Shown: positions 51,173-58,809, numbered from the stretch's first letter. The stretch is DNA of 64,000 nucleotides from an uncultured Prevotellaceae bacterium (GCA_900314755.1 OMWH01000010.1:45621-109620), one strand, 5' to 3'. Notes: generated by a model not told the origin, from the letters alone. Translations and numbers: made by a program.

Positions 51173-52234
51173 ATGTCTAATGTTCCTCTCAAATTGGTTT
51201 ATGTTACTCCTGCTCTCTATATGGCAGGAGGAGTTGAACGTGTTTTAACTTTAAAAGCAAATTATTTTGCAGAACATTTCGGTTATGACATCACGATTAT
51301 TCTGACGGAAGGAAAAGATAAGCCTTTATTCTATCCTTTGTCAGATAAGATTAAGGTTATTAATCTGGACATCAATTTCGAGGTGTTATGGGCATGCTCT
51401 TTCATGAAGAAAGTCTTTGTCTATCTGAAGAAGCAACGGCAGTATAAAAAACTTCTTACCGCAGAACTGATGCGTATTCACCCTGATATCATCATTAGTT
51501 TGCTGCGTAGGGAAATTAATTTCATCAATGAAATACATGATGGAAGTAAAAAGATAGGAGAGCTGCATGTCAACCGTGCAAACTATCGCAATTTTAAGAC
51601 AGAAGAAGCAAACTGGTTGAAGAATCTTTTTGCAAGATTCTGGTCACATGGTCTGGTAAACCACCTGAAGAAACTAGATAAACTTGTCGTTTTAACCGAG
51701 AAAGATAGAGAGGCTTGGGTAGAGTTGGATAATGTTTTATCGATACCTAATCCACTTTCTTTTATTCCGTCTTCTGTGAGCCGTATGACAGAAAAAAGGG
51801 TTATTTGTGTTGCTCGCTATTCCCATGAGAAAGGGATTGACTTATTGCTTAAGGCGTGGAAAGAAGTTGAAAGCCAAATAGATGATTGGCGTTTAGATAT
51901 TTTTGGAGAGGGTGAAAGCTCTCCATACGAACAGTTGATAGATAATTTAGGTATAGATCGCGCACGCTGTGCTCTCAATGAACGAACAACTGATGTAGAG
52001 AAAGAATACTGTGACAGCAGTATTTTTGTATTAAGTGATGGGGAGGACGGCTTACTGGTAGAGAACGGAAATCCTTCTGCATTGGCACAGGGTTTGATTG
52101 CATTGATAAAAGATGATGGTAAACGAAGGATAATGTCCGAAGCTGCCCTACGGAATGTTCAGCGTTTCCAGATAGAACATATAGCCCAGCAATGGAAATT
52201 TTTGTTTGAGCTCATTAACAAGAAGGATCAATGA
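51173..52234 (+). CDS. Glycosyltransferase family 4 protein, 353 aa
   Basis: GT-B glycosyltransferase. N-terminal acceptor domain with VYVTPALYMAGGVERVLTLKANYFAEH (glycine-rich loop), linker at ~190, and a C-terminal donor domain with KRVICVARYSHEKGIDLLLKAWKEV, WRLDIFGEGESSPYEQLI, and GEDGLLVENGNPSALAQGLIALI. The usual E(F/G)-PxxxxEA box is altered: after YCDSSIFVLSDGEDGLLVENG the segment normally carrying SxxEGxPxxxxEAMA appears to be missing (about 25 residues), so a deletion in the donor-binding loop is possible and may reduce activity. The gene starts 10 nt after the previous one and overlaps the next by 4 nt. Confidence 0.85.
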   Translation: MSNVPLKLVYVTPALYMAGGVERVLTLKANYFAEHFGYDITIILTEGKDKPLFYPLSDKIKVINLDINFEVLWACSFMKKVFVYLKKQRQYKKLLTAELMRIHPDIIISLLRREINFINEIHDGSKKIGELHVNRANYRNFKTEEANWLKNLFARFWSHGLVNHLKKLDKLVVLTEKDREAWVELDNVLSIPNPLSFIPSSVSRMTEKRVICVARYSHEKGIDLLLKAWKEVESQIDDWRLDIFGEGESSPYEQLIDNLGIDRARCALNERTTDVEKEYCDSSIFVLSDGEDGLLVENGNPSALAQGLIALIKDDGKRRIMSEAALRNVQRFQIEHIAQQWKFLFELINKKDQ

Positions 52235-53112
52235 AGAATTACGCAGTAACCATAGGGATACCCGTTTATAATGTGGAGAAATATATTCGTCTGACTATGG
52301 ACTCCGCATTGGCACAGACCTTTGGCAATATCGAGTTCCTGGTCATAGACGATTGTGGTACAGACTCGTCCATTGATATCGTCCGTGAGTATCAACAAAC
52401 TCATCCTCGTGGGAAGGATATCCGTATTGTTCGTCAGCCTCAAAATATGGGAATAGGTGAAGCCCGTAATCGCATTGTCGATGAAGCACAGGGTACTTAT
52501 CTTTATTATTTAGATGGTGATGATTGTATTGAACCTAATACAATAGAACTGCTCTACGAGAAAGCTAAAGCATTTGATGCCGATATGGTGTATGGTAGCT
52601 ATAAGAGAATCTTTACAGAAAATGACAAAGTGGTTGACACTATATGTTATTTTTATCCCTACAAGGAATTCTCAGCCCCAGATGACTATGCATGTTATGC
52701 GTATGAAGGCAAGGTGCAGACCATGACGTGGAACTGCCTTATTAGGTTAGATATTCTCAAGCGGAATAGTCTGCGTGTAGCACCTGTCGGTTATGGTGAG
52801 GACTACACCTTTACTGTTGATTTGCCAACTTATGTCAATCGTGTCGTGCTATTACCAGATATCACCTATAGCTATTATGTACGTGACATCAATACCCGCC
52901 GATGGAATAGAAATGTGACTCGGACTCTGATGGATGCATATATAAAGACCATCGATGAGAAGAAACGAAGGACTTACCTAAAAGAAAAAAACTATTATGC
53001 TCGTCGCTGTGCGACATTGCTGATGTATGACCTCTCTTTCGTTGAGCAGATTCTGCAGCGTCGCGACCAACTGACACCTCGCTATACGGAGACAGAGAAC
53101 TGCGTGATGTGA
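52231..53112 (+). CDS. Glycosyltransferase family 2 protein, frameshifted near its C-terminus, 293 aa
   Basis: GT-A fold family 2 transferase. TIGIPVYNVEKYIRLTMDSALAQT (nucleotide-binding start), VIDDCGTDSS, GIGEARNRIVDEAQGTYLYYLDGDD (DxD-type metal site, ~95) and a C-terminal region with YGEDYTFTVDLP are all intact. The frame ends early with TENCVM. In another frame the DNA continues as ELRDVMWQPMTFWDILRSTDK... for ~55 codons to TAA at 53264, a natural continuation of RDQLTPRYTE. A base change near 53095-53100 therefore removes the C-terminal tail. The catalytic domain is complete, so the shortened protein may still act. ATGA overlap with the preceding GT4 gene. Confidence 0.85.
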   Translation: MKNYAVTIGIPVYNVEKYIRLTMDSALAQTFGNIEFLVIDDCGTDSSIDIVREYQQTHPRGKDIRIVRQPQNMGIGEARNRIVDEAQGTYLYYLDGDDCIEPNTIELLYEKAKAFDADMVYGSYKRIFTENDKVVDTICYFYPYKEFSAPDDYACYAYEGKVQTMTWNCLIRLDILKRNSLRVAPVGYGEDYTFTVDLPTYVNRVVLLPDITYSYYVRDINTRRWNRNVTRTLMDAYIKTIDEKKRRTYLKEKNYYARRCATLLMYDLSFVEQILQRRDQLTPRYTETENCVM

Positions 53113-53264
53113 TGTGGCAACCCATGACGTTCTGGGACATTCTTCGCTCAACAGATAAACGTGTTAAAAATTTAGCAGCCTATATTCTGTGTAAATTGCC
53201 ACCGTCTTTAGCTGTTTTTATTATTCGAATGATATGCGGTAAAATTGATAAAACAAATGCTTAA
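53097..53264 (+). pseudogene. Out-of-frame C-terminal tail of the family 2 glycosyltransferase
   Basis: Reads RELRDVMWQPMTFWDIL, then RSTDKRVKNLAAYILCKL and PPSLAVFIIRMICGKIDKTNA before a stop at 53262-53264. It has no start codon, fits directly onto the end of the 293-aa product, and ends in an amphipathic/hydrophobic helix as in related membrane-associated GT2 proteins. It marks a frameshift or sequence error. Confidence 0.7.
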
Positions 53265-53287
53265 AGTAAGTTTATCATAAACGACTA

Positions 53288-53336
53288 TAATTCTTGCTTT
53301 ATTTCTTGGTTGTTATTGTTTTTTTTACTATCTTTG
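53288..53336 (+). repeat. 49-bp perfect direct repeat, copy 1 (promoter)
   Basis: Identical at all 49 positions to 54666-54714. It contains TTG (53306-53308), a 20-bp spacer and TATCTTTG (53329-53336), ending exactly at the -7 element. It is the likely promoter of the ATPase gene at 53463, with a 126-nt leader. Confidence 0.93.
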
Positions 53337-53344
53337 CCCACGAA

Positions 53345-53443
53345 AAAGTGTTCTTTGCAAAATACATATTGTGTCCGATTTTGTTCTTTGTAAAGAACAA
53401 ATTGAGGTCGATAGTGTTTTTTGTGCTAAACGGAAGGGCTAAG
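53345..53443 (+). repeat. Three degenerate 33-bp leader repeats with a palindrome
   Basis: GTGTTCTTTG, TTGTTCTTTG and GTGTTTTTTG begin at 53348, 53381 and 53414, exactly 33 bp apart, in the leader of the ATPase gene. The middle copy holds a perfect 9-2-9 inverted repeat (TTGTTCTTT-GT-AAAGAACAA, 53381-53400), which could be a regulator site or RNA hairpin. Confidence 0.75.
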
Positions 53444-53462
53444 TTAAAAGTATAATAAATAT

Positions 53463-54668
53463 ATGGAAAAGCTTTTTGAACGACATGATACGTATCTCTC
53501 ATTAGTTCCGATGGACTATGTTCGGGATATCATGCACCAGATCAACTGGGATGCTCGTCTTATTGCTATCAAGGGACCAAAGGGCGTTGGAAAGTCGACG
53601 CTATTGCTACAATATATCAAAAGTCATTTTGACGCAGATGACCGTCACGTCCTATATTGCTCAGCAGACACAAACTATTTTACTACCCACACATTGACGG
53701 GTCTTGCTGATAATTTTAGCAAAGTCGGTGGAAAATGGCTGTTTCTAGATGAAATACATAAGTATCAGGGCTGGAGTCGAGAGGTGAAGGAAATCTATGA
53801 TTTGCACCATGACATGCACATTGTGTTGAGCGGATCATCACTGATACAGCTGAACGACGGTCAAGCAGACTTGTCGCGTCGTATGTTACTCTATGATATG
53901 CCAGGATTGTCAATGCGAGAATTCCTTAGGTTGGATTTGGGATTAGTTATTGAGCCTGTTTCATTAGAAACACTATTGGAAACACCAAATAAGTTTTGTT
54001 CTCATGTACGGTCTGTTTGTCACCCGTTGGAACACTTTTCTCGCTATTTGCGGTTTGGTTATTATCCGTTTTATTTTGAAAGCAAAGCGGAATATTATAA
54101 TCGGGTGGAGAATGTCGTTAATTATATAGTAGATGTGGAACTGACTTCGTATCGTAATCTCGAAGTGGGAAATTCTCGTAAGGTCAAAGCCATGCTTCAG
54201 ATTATCTCACAAATGGTACCTTATGAGGTGGATATTGCGAAGCTGTCAAAGGCTACTGGTATTACTCGTGCCACAGTGCTTAAATATCTGACGAATTTGG
54301 AAGAATGTATGCTAATCAGACGTTTATTCTCTGATCTGAAGAGTGTTACAGATTTGCAGAAACCTGACAAAATATATCTTGACAATACCAATTTACTTTA
54401 TGGTCTCTGCCCCCAAATGCCAGAGATAGGTACGGTGAGAGAGACTTTCATTGCCAATCAACTGTCTTCGGCTGGTCATACCGTCGAATATGCAGGATAT
54501 AGGAAAGGTGATTTTCGTATTGATGGTGAATTTTTTATCGAAGTAGGTGGAGCAGATAAAGGCTTCAGTCAAATAGCCGAAGCGGAGCATGCCATTGTGG
54601 CTTCCGATGACATAGAGTCTGCTTCCATGAGGAAAATTCCTCTTTGGGCTTTTGGATTCCTTTATTAA
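53463..54668 (+). CDS. ATP-binding protein (AAA_14 + DUF4143), 401 aa
   Basis: P-loop ATPase: Walker A GPKGVGKST at residues 38-46, Walker B WLFLDEIHKYQGW (~93-105), sensor HIVLSGSSLIQL, and LLYDMPGLSMREFLRL, all signatures of the AAA_14 domain. A winged-helix segment (~240-280: LSKATGITRATVLKYLTNLEECMLI) and a nuclease-like DUF4143 C-terminal domain follow (YAGYRKGDFRIDGEFFIEVGGADK). The role of this abundant Bacteroidota family is unknown. The stop codon TAA is the first three bases of the second 49-bp direct repeat, and the leader carries 33-bp repeats. It sits between glycosyltransferase genes on the same strand and looks inserted. Confidence 0.9.
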   Translation: MEKLFERHDTYLSLVPMDYVRDIMHQINWDARLIAIKGPKGVGKSTLLLQYIKSHFDADDRHVLYCSADTNYFTTHTLTGLADNFSKVGGKWLFLDEIHKYQGWSREVKEIYDLHHDMHIVLSGSSLIQLNDGQADLSRRMLLYDMPGLSMREFLRLDLGLVIEPVSLETLLETPNKFCSHVRSVCHPLEHFSRYLRFGYYPFYFESKAEYYNRVENVVNYIVDVELTSYRNLEVGNSRKVKAMLQIISQMVPYEVDIAKLSKATGITRATVLKYLTNLEECMLIRRLFSDLKSVTDLQKPDKIYLDNTNLLYGLCPQMPEIGTVRETFIANQLSSAGHTVEYAGYRKGDFRIDGEFFIEVGGADKGFSQIAEAEHAIVASDDIESASMRKIPLWAFGFLY

Positions 54669-54714
54669 TTCTTGCTTTATTTCTTGGTTGTTATTGTTTT
54701 TTTTACTATCTTTG
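54666..54714 (+). repeat. 49-bp perfect direct repeat, copy 2 (promoter)
   Basis: Exact copy of 53288-53336. It starts at the TAA stop of the ATPase gene and ends at TATCTTTG (54707-54714), 24 nt before the ATG of the next glycosyltransferase (54739), so that gene keeps a promoter. Confidence 0.93.
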
Positions 54715-54738
54715 TACACAACAAATGGCAGATAGTTG

Positions 54739-55590
54739 ATGGCATGGTACGATAAATACATGACAATCTATGGGAAACCTTTCAGTGAGGTGCCCCAAGA
54801 GGTGATTGGCGGGACTCGTGAGCGTCTTGCCAGGTTGCAGAGTCCTGAGCCGTTAGCCTCTATTGTCATTATTGGTTATAATGAGGAAACGCACCTGCAG
54901 GCTTGTCTTTGGGCTATCAGTGAGATACAATGTAAATATCCTGTGGAGATTATCGGAGTGGATAATGACTCGAAAGACCGTACGGCAGAGATTTACGAGA
55001 AGTCAGGTATCCCTTATTATACAGAGTATCAGCATTCCTGTGGCTATGCCCGTCGCTGTGGGTTGCAACATGCCAAGGGTAAGTATTATTTCGATGTGGA
55101 TAGCGATACGCTCTATCCTCCTCAGTACTATGAAGTGATGCTTGAACACTTGATGAAGCCCGGTGTGTCGTGTGTTTCGGCAACCTGGAGCTTCTTCCCT
55201 GATGAACGGCATTCTGCATTGGGCTTGAAATTGTTTGAAATGGCTCGTGATTTATTCTTATGGATACAGCATTTCAAGCGTCCCGAACTTTCTGTCCGGG
55301 GATTGGTTTTTGCCTATAATGCCGATTATGGGCGCAAAGAACCTTATCGGGTAGATATCATCCGAGGGGAGGATGGATCGATGGCTCTTGCTTTAAAGAA
55401 ATATGGAAAAATAGTCTTTGTGCGCGATCGCCGGTGCCGTGCTATTACTGGTTATGGAACGATAGGGGAGGAGTCTCTTTGGCAGAGTTTTGTTAGTCAT
55501 GTCAAACAGCAGATGAAAGGCATTTCTCGCATTTTCTATCAAGTGGATCATTATGAAGACCAGGACGATAATTTAGTGGAAAAGAAATGA
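54739..55590 (+). CDS. Glycosyltransferase family 2 protein, 283 aa
   Basis: The ATG at 54739 is preferred over the upstream TTG (54736). GT-A family 2 transferase: SIVIIGYNEETHLQACLWAI (nucleotide-binding start, ~residue 36), IIGVDNDSKDRTAEI, GYARRCGLQHAKGKYYFDVDSDTLYPP (DxSD metal site, ~120), and a C-terminal RVDIIRGEDGSMALALKKYG (ED-type acceptor motif). A ~35-residue helical N-terminus precedes the domain. No membrane helix, so it is probably a cytoplasmic enzyme adding a sugar to the glycan. Its promoter is the second 49-bp repeat. It overlaps the following (disrupted) GT4 gene by 4 nt (ATGA), so both are co-transcribed. Confidence 0.88.
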   Translation: MAWYDKYMTIYGKPFSEVPQEVIGGTRERLARLQSPEPLASIVIIGYNEETHLQACLWAISEIQCKYPVEIIGVDNDSKDRTAEIYEKSGIPYYTEYQHSCGYARRCGLQHAKGKYYFDVDSDTLYPPQYYEVMLEHLMKPGVSCVSATWSFFPDERHSALGLKLFEMARDLFLWIQHFKRPELSVRGLVFAYNADYGRKEPYRVDIIRGEDGSMALALKKYGKIVFVRDRRCRAITGYGTIGEESLWQSFVSHVKQQMKGISRIFYQVDHYEDQDDNLVEKK

Positions 55591-55877
55591 AAATATTATA
55601 TGTGACAGACGCTTTGGCTATCTGGGGTGGAACAGAACGTATCATTGTAGATAAAGCTAATTATCTTGCTGGGCATTATGGATATGATGTTCATGTTGTT
55701 ACGGCGAATCAAGGTGGGCATCCTGTGGCTTACCCTTTACATCCATCTGTCATACATCATGATTTGAGTATTCGTTTTCACCTCCAGTATCAATATGGAG
55801 GTATAAAACGATTTATCAAGAGTAGGCAGATGTATCGTCTTTATGAAGAGAGATTAGTTACAATAGATATATATTAA
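55587..55877 (+). pseudogene. Glycosyltransferase family 4, N-terminal part of a disrupted gene, 96 aa
   Basis: Encodes the N-terminal Rossmann start of a GT4 enzyme (MKILYVTDALAIWGGTERIIVDKANYLAGH, with the GG loop; VTANQGGHPVAYPLHPSV) and stops at TAA (55875-55877) after YEERLVTIDIY. The rest of the enzyme lies in another frame from about 55854. By comparison with the intact GT4 at 51173, roughly 25-30 residues (the region usually containing PDII) seem to be missing at the junction, so a small out-of-frame deletion is more likely than a one-base error. The ATG overlaps the stop of the GT2 gene. Confidence 0.75.
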
Positions 55878-56662
55878 AAAAGAAAGGTAATATTCCCCTG
55901 GTTTATGAATCTCACATGTCGTGTCGGCGCAGACAATTCTCAAAAAATGGTTTTGTGGATCATTTAAGAGATATTCTTTATAAAAAATGGCTTAAAAAAG
56001 CCGATTTGATTATTGCTTTGACTGATGGAGATGCTGTTGAATGGGAAAAAATTAATTCTCATGTTTGTGTTATTCCCGATATGGTGTCATTGAACCCGAC
56101 TCCAACGTACAGTGATTGTGAAGCTAAGTCTGTGATTTTTGTGGGGCGTTTCTCTACACAGAAAGGCATTCCAGATCTTTTGAAGATATGGAAATTAGTA
56201 TATCAGCGGCATCCAGATTGGCAACTTCATATGTATGCTGGTTATGGTGATGAGGATGAAAAATTGAAATCACATATTGAAGAAATGGGTAAGGGGATTG
56301 TCTTTCATGAACCGACTTCCGATATATTCAGCAAATATAAGGAAAGTTCCATGCTTTTATTGACTTCCATATTTGAACCTTTTGGTTTAGTCATGCCAGA
56401 GGCGATGAGCTGCGGTTTGCCTGTCGTTGCTTTTGATTGCCCTTATGGACCTGCTGATATTATTACGGACGGAGAGGATGGTTTTTTAATAAAAAATCGT
56501 GACATTCATGCTTTCGCTGATAAAGTATGTCAGTTGATAGAAGATGTATCACTCCGTAAAGCAATGGGGCAGCGTGCCATCGCTTCCTCCCAGCGTTTCT
56601 CCGCAGACAAAATCATGCCGATGTGGAAGCAACTATTCGAAGAGTTAGTTCCTCTTCCCTAA
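55854..56662 (+). pseudogene. Glycosyltransferase family 4, C-terminal part of the disrupted gene
   Basis: In this frame the DNA reads EISYNRYILKKKGNIPLVYESHMSCRRRQFSKN and then a full GT4 donor domain: SVIFVGRFSTQKGIPDLLKIWKLV, WQLHMYAGYGDEDEKL, LLTSIFEPFGLVMPEAMSCGLPVVAFDCPYGP (the ExxGxxxxEAMxxGxP box) and DGEDGFLIKNRD. An ATG at 55916 could start a 248-aa fragment, but without the acceptor domain it is unlikely to work. It ends 18 nt inside the convergent acyltransferase gene. Confidence 0.78.
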
Positions 56663-57658
56663 CATCCAAGGCATTTTGGCTTGGAAGAGGAGGATGACGG
56701 GGTAGAGGATGAGGGTGACAACGAGCCCTAAAGCGTAAGCCTCCCAAGGTGAAAAGATATGGTCAGAAGAAACTCCGAAGATGGATTTGAGGATGCTGTA
56801 GCGGATGAAACCGGTAAGCATCCAGTGCAGTCCGATAAATGCCATGGTGCCGTTGGAGTAGTTGATAATGATGTGGGAGTGTACTCCGTCCAACAGTTTA
56901 CAGAAATAGACAAAGGCAAGCAGTCCGAAGAGGACGGCAGGGAAGTAGGAAACCATGTGCATGGTGAAGTTACTCTCAATGCCTGCATGATAGTCGAAGA
57001 GAATGATACTGATAATGAGAGTAATGACAAACCAGATGGCATCCTTTTTGAAATTACAAGTCTCAAAGGCATGGTATTTGCGGCAGAGGAATCCCATGTA
57101 GTAAAATACCAATGACTTCGCAATGCCAATGACAACGAAATGTGGTGGCACATAACCTGCTTTGTGGGCAACATAGATACCCATTCCCACCAGGCACAAT
57201 CCTCCCATCAGCCAGTTCCCATATTTGAGCCTCAGACATAAATCCAGTAGTAATCGCATGATAAACAGGGCGGCGATAAACCAAGTAACAGGATTCAGCT
57301 CACTGGCATATTCTGTATTTGCCTGCAGGAGCAAAGCACCATATATGGGACGCATAGCATCTGCGAGGTTGGGCATGCTTCCATGGTCACTATAGAATCT
57401 GATGAGCCAGTACGGGTAGAACAGGACATTATAAACGATGTAGGGTATTCCTAACTGGTACCAATATTTCTTCACCTCCTCTTTCAGGTTGGTGTGCTTC
57501 TTTTTCAAATACCCGGAGTTAAACATCAGGCATGCAAGAAGGAATACCTCAAAATAGGTAACGGGCTGATCACCTAAAGCGTGGGGTATATGGACAGGAA
57601 TGACTAGTGCAACGGAAAGGAACTTTGCCCAGTCCATCCAATTAATTCTTGCATTCAT
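56645..57658 (-). CDS. Membrane acyltransferase (acyltransferase-3 family), 337 aa
   Basis: A polytopic inner-membrane O-acyltransferase (PF01757). The N-terminal motif MDWAKFLSVALVIPVHIPH has the conserved His of the family; about ten hydrophobic helices follow, with FNSGYLKKK as the first cytoplasmic loop and a conserved ITWFIAALF-like segment (NPVTWFIAALFIMRLLLDL). Such enzymes acetylate sugars of O-antigen or capsule. It lies on the minus strand between plus-strand glycan genes and overlaps the GT4 remnant end by 18 nt. The -7 element TACCTTTG (57670-57663) stops 4 nt before the ATG, implying a leaderless mRNA. The promoter is part of an inverted repeat. Confidence 0.88.
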   Translation of the reverse strand: MNARINWMDWAKFLSVALVIPVHIPHALGDQPVTYFEVFLLACLMFNSGYLKKKHTNLKEEVKKYWYQLGIPYIVYNVLFYPYWLIRFYSDHGSMPNLADAMRPIYGALLLQANTEYASELNPVTWFIAALFIMRLLLDLCLRLKYGNWLMGGLCLVGMGIYVAHKAGYVPPHFVVIGIAKSLVFYYMGFLCRKYHAFETCNFKKDAIWFVITLIISIILFDYHAGIESNFTMHMVSYFPAVLFGLLAFVYFCKLLDGVHSHIIINYSNGTMAFIGLHWMLTGFIRYSILKSIFGVSSDHIFSPWEAYALGLVVTLILYPVILLFQAKMPWMLGKRN

Positions 57659-57660
57659 GT

Positions 57661-57713
57661 TGCAAAGGTACTAAAAAAGTTTAGAGTTTAGAGTTTAGAG
57701 TTTAGAGTTTTTT
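57661..57713. repeat. Inverted repeat, left copy, with (GTTTAGA)4
   Basis: Fifty-three bp: TGCAAAGGTAC, A-tract, four GTTTAGA heptamers, GTTTTTT. Its reverse complement recurs at 58742-58793 with two mismatches and one indel. The pair flanks the acyltransferase at 57731-58753; each copy carries an outward TACCTTTG promoter box. Confidence 0.9.
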
Positions 57714-57714
57714 G

Positions 57715-57722
57715 TAATTTTG
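57715..57722 (+). promoter_or_regulatory. -7 element of the central acyltransferase gene
   Basis: TAATTTTG fits TAnnTTTG and ends 8 nt before the ATG at 57731. The -33 position falls in the heptamer repeat and shows no TTTG. Confidence 0.65.
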
Positions 57723-57730
57723 TAGCGGTT

Positions 57731-58753
57731 ATGGTAAAAGAACGGATACAGTATATTGATGCGATGCGGGGATTTACGATGATCCTCGTAGTTTACTCCC
57801 ATATTTGTATCTTCTGTTTTAAGGAATATATGATAGCATTCAATGATATCTTATTCCTTTTGCGCTTGCCCTGTTTCTTTATGATCAGCGGTTGGCTGTT
57901 TTATAAAGCAACCAGGATATGGGATAAGACAACAATCCAGCAAGTCATTCACAACAAGTTCATGGTACAGATTATTCCCACCTTTATTTTTCTCGCATTA
58001 CATGAAAGAACGAATTTCTTTCATCAGTTAGGTGCATTCAAGGGAGGGTATTGGTTTACCTTTGGTCTTTTTGTGTTCTTCTGTATTTATATTCTTTCCT
58101 CCGTATTATTCCGGCATAGTAAGTATAAAGATTGTTGGATGTTGTTCGTAGCTTTGATTATTTCGATGGCTGCCAGTTGGTATGATATGCATTATCAATC
58201 CGTTTCACCACTACTTGGAAAGGGTAGGGAAATCTTAGGCTTCTTAAGTTTTGTCACTTGGCGTTACTATATTTTTTTCTTCTTGGGGACCTTAGTGAAG
58301 AAGCATTTTGATATTTTTTTAGAATGGACTGAACGACACTTGGTATTTATTGCTGTTGTGGTAATGTTCTTCCTGCTGGCACATTCCCCTCGTACGGACT
58401 ACTGGCCATGGGTTTATACCCGTTTTGTGGTGAGTGGCATCTGTGGTATGGTGATGGTCTTCACTTTTTTCCGTCAGTTTGCCTCCTGGTTTACCAAAGA
58501 GCGTCTATTAGGGCGTTGCTTACAATATGTCGGTACACGTACCTTGGATATTTATTTACTCCATTTCTTTTTCCTGCCAGAGTCGATGCTGCTCCTTAAT
58601 CGAAAGTTGCTGGTTTACGACAATAAAGGGTTAGAGGTTGCCGTTGTATTAGGGGAAGCGTTAGTTGTATTAGCTTGTTGTCTGATGGTCAGTTACATCC
58701 TTCGTCTCAGCCCATTCTTAGCGAAATATTTGTTTGGCGTGAAAAAACTCTAA
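57731..58753 (+). CDS. Membrane acyltransferase (acyltransferase-3 family), 340 aa
   Basis: Acyltransferase-3 family membrane enzyme: RIQYIDAMRGFTMILVVYSHICIFCF (conserved Arg/Gly and the His in YSHI), PCFFMISGWLF (second conserved loop), YWFTFGLFVFFCIYIL, and a C-terminal DIYLLHFFFLPE. About ten membrane helices. It likely O-acetylates or succinylates a glycan. The gene is enclosed by a 52-53-bp inverted repeat, and its own stop codon lies inside the right copy. It has its own close promoter box. A second member of the family lies divergently upstream and a third at 60945, so the locus carries three parallel acyltransferases. Confidence 0.88.
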   Translation: MVKERIQYIDAMRGFTMILVVYSHICIFCFKEYMIAFNDILFLLRLPCFFMISGWLFYKATRIWDKTTIQQVIHNKFMVQIIPTFIFLALHERTNFFHQLGAFKGGYWFTFGLFVFFCIYILSSVLFRHSKYKDCWMLFVALIISMAASWYDMHYQSVSPLLGKGREILGFLSFVTWRYYIFFFLGTLVKKHFDIFLEWTERHLVFIAVVVMFFLLAHSPRTDYWPWVYTRFVVSGICGMVMVFTFFRQFASWFTKERLLGRCLQYVGTRTLDIYLLHFFFLPESMLLLNRKLLVYDNKGLEVAVVLGEALVVLACCLMVSYILRLSPFLAKYLFGVKKL

Positions 58754-58793
58754 ACTCTAAACCTTAAACTCTAAACTTTTTTGTACCTTTGCA
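58742..58793. repeat. Inverted repeat, right copy
   Basis: Reverse complement of 57661-57713. It overlaps the last four codons and stop of the acyltransferase and carries TACCTTTG (58784-58791), the -7 element for the FkbH-like gene (18 nt before ATG 58810). Confidence 0.9.
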
Positions 58794-58809
58794 TCAAAAC
58801 TATAAAGCT

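Noticed and set aside
53299-53502. 67-aa minus-strand frame with TKN repeats upstream of the ATPase
   Set aside because: It reflects the 33-bp leader repeats, which are a multiple of three, and overlaps the ATPase start; no promoter on that strand.
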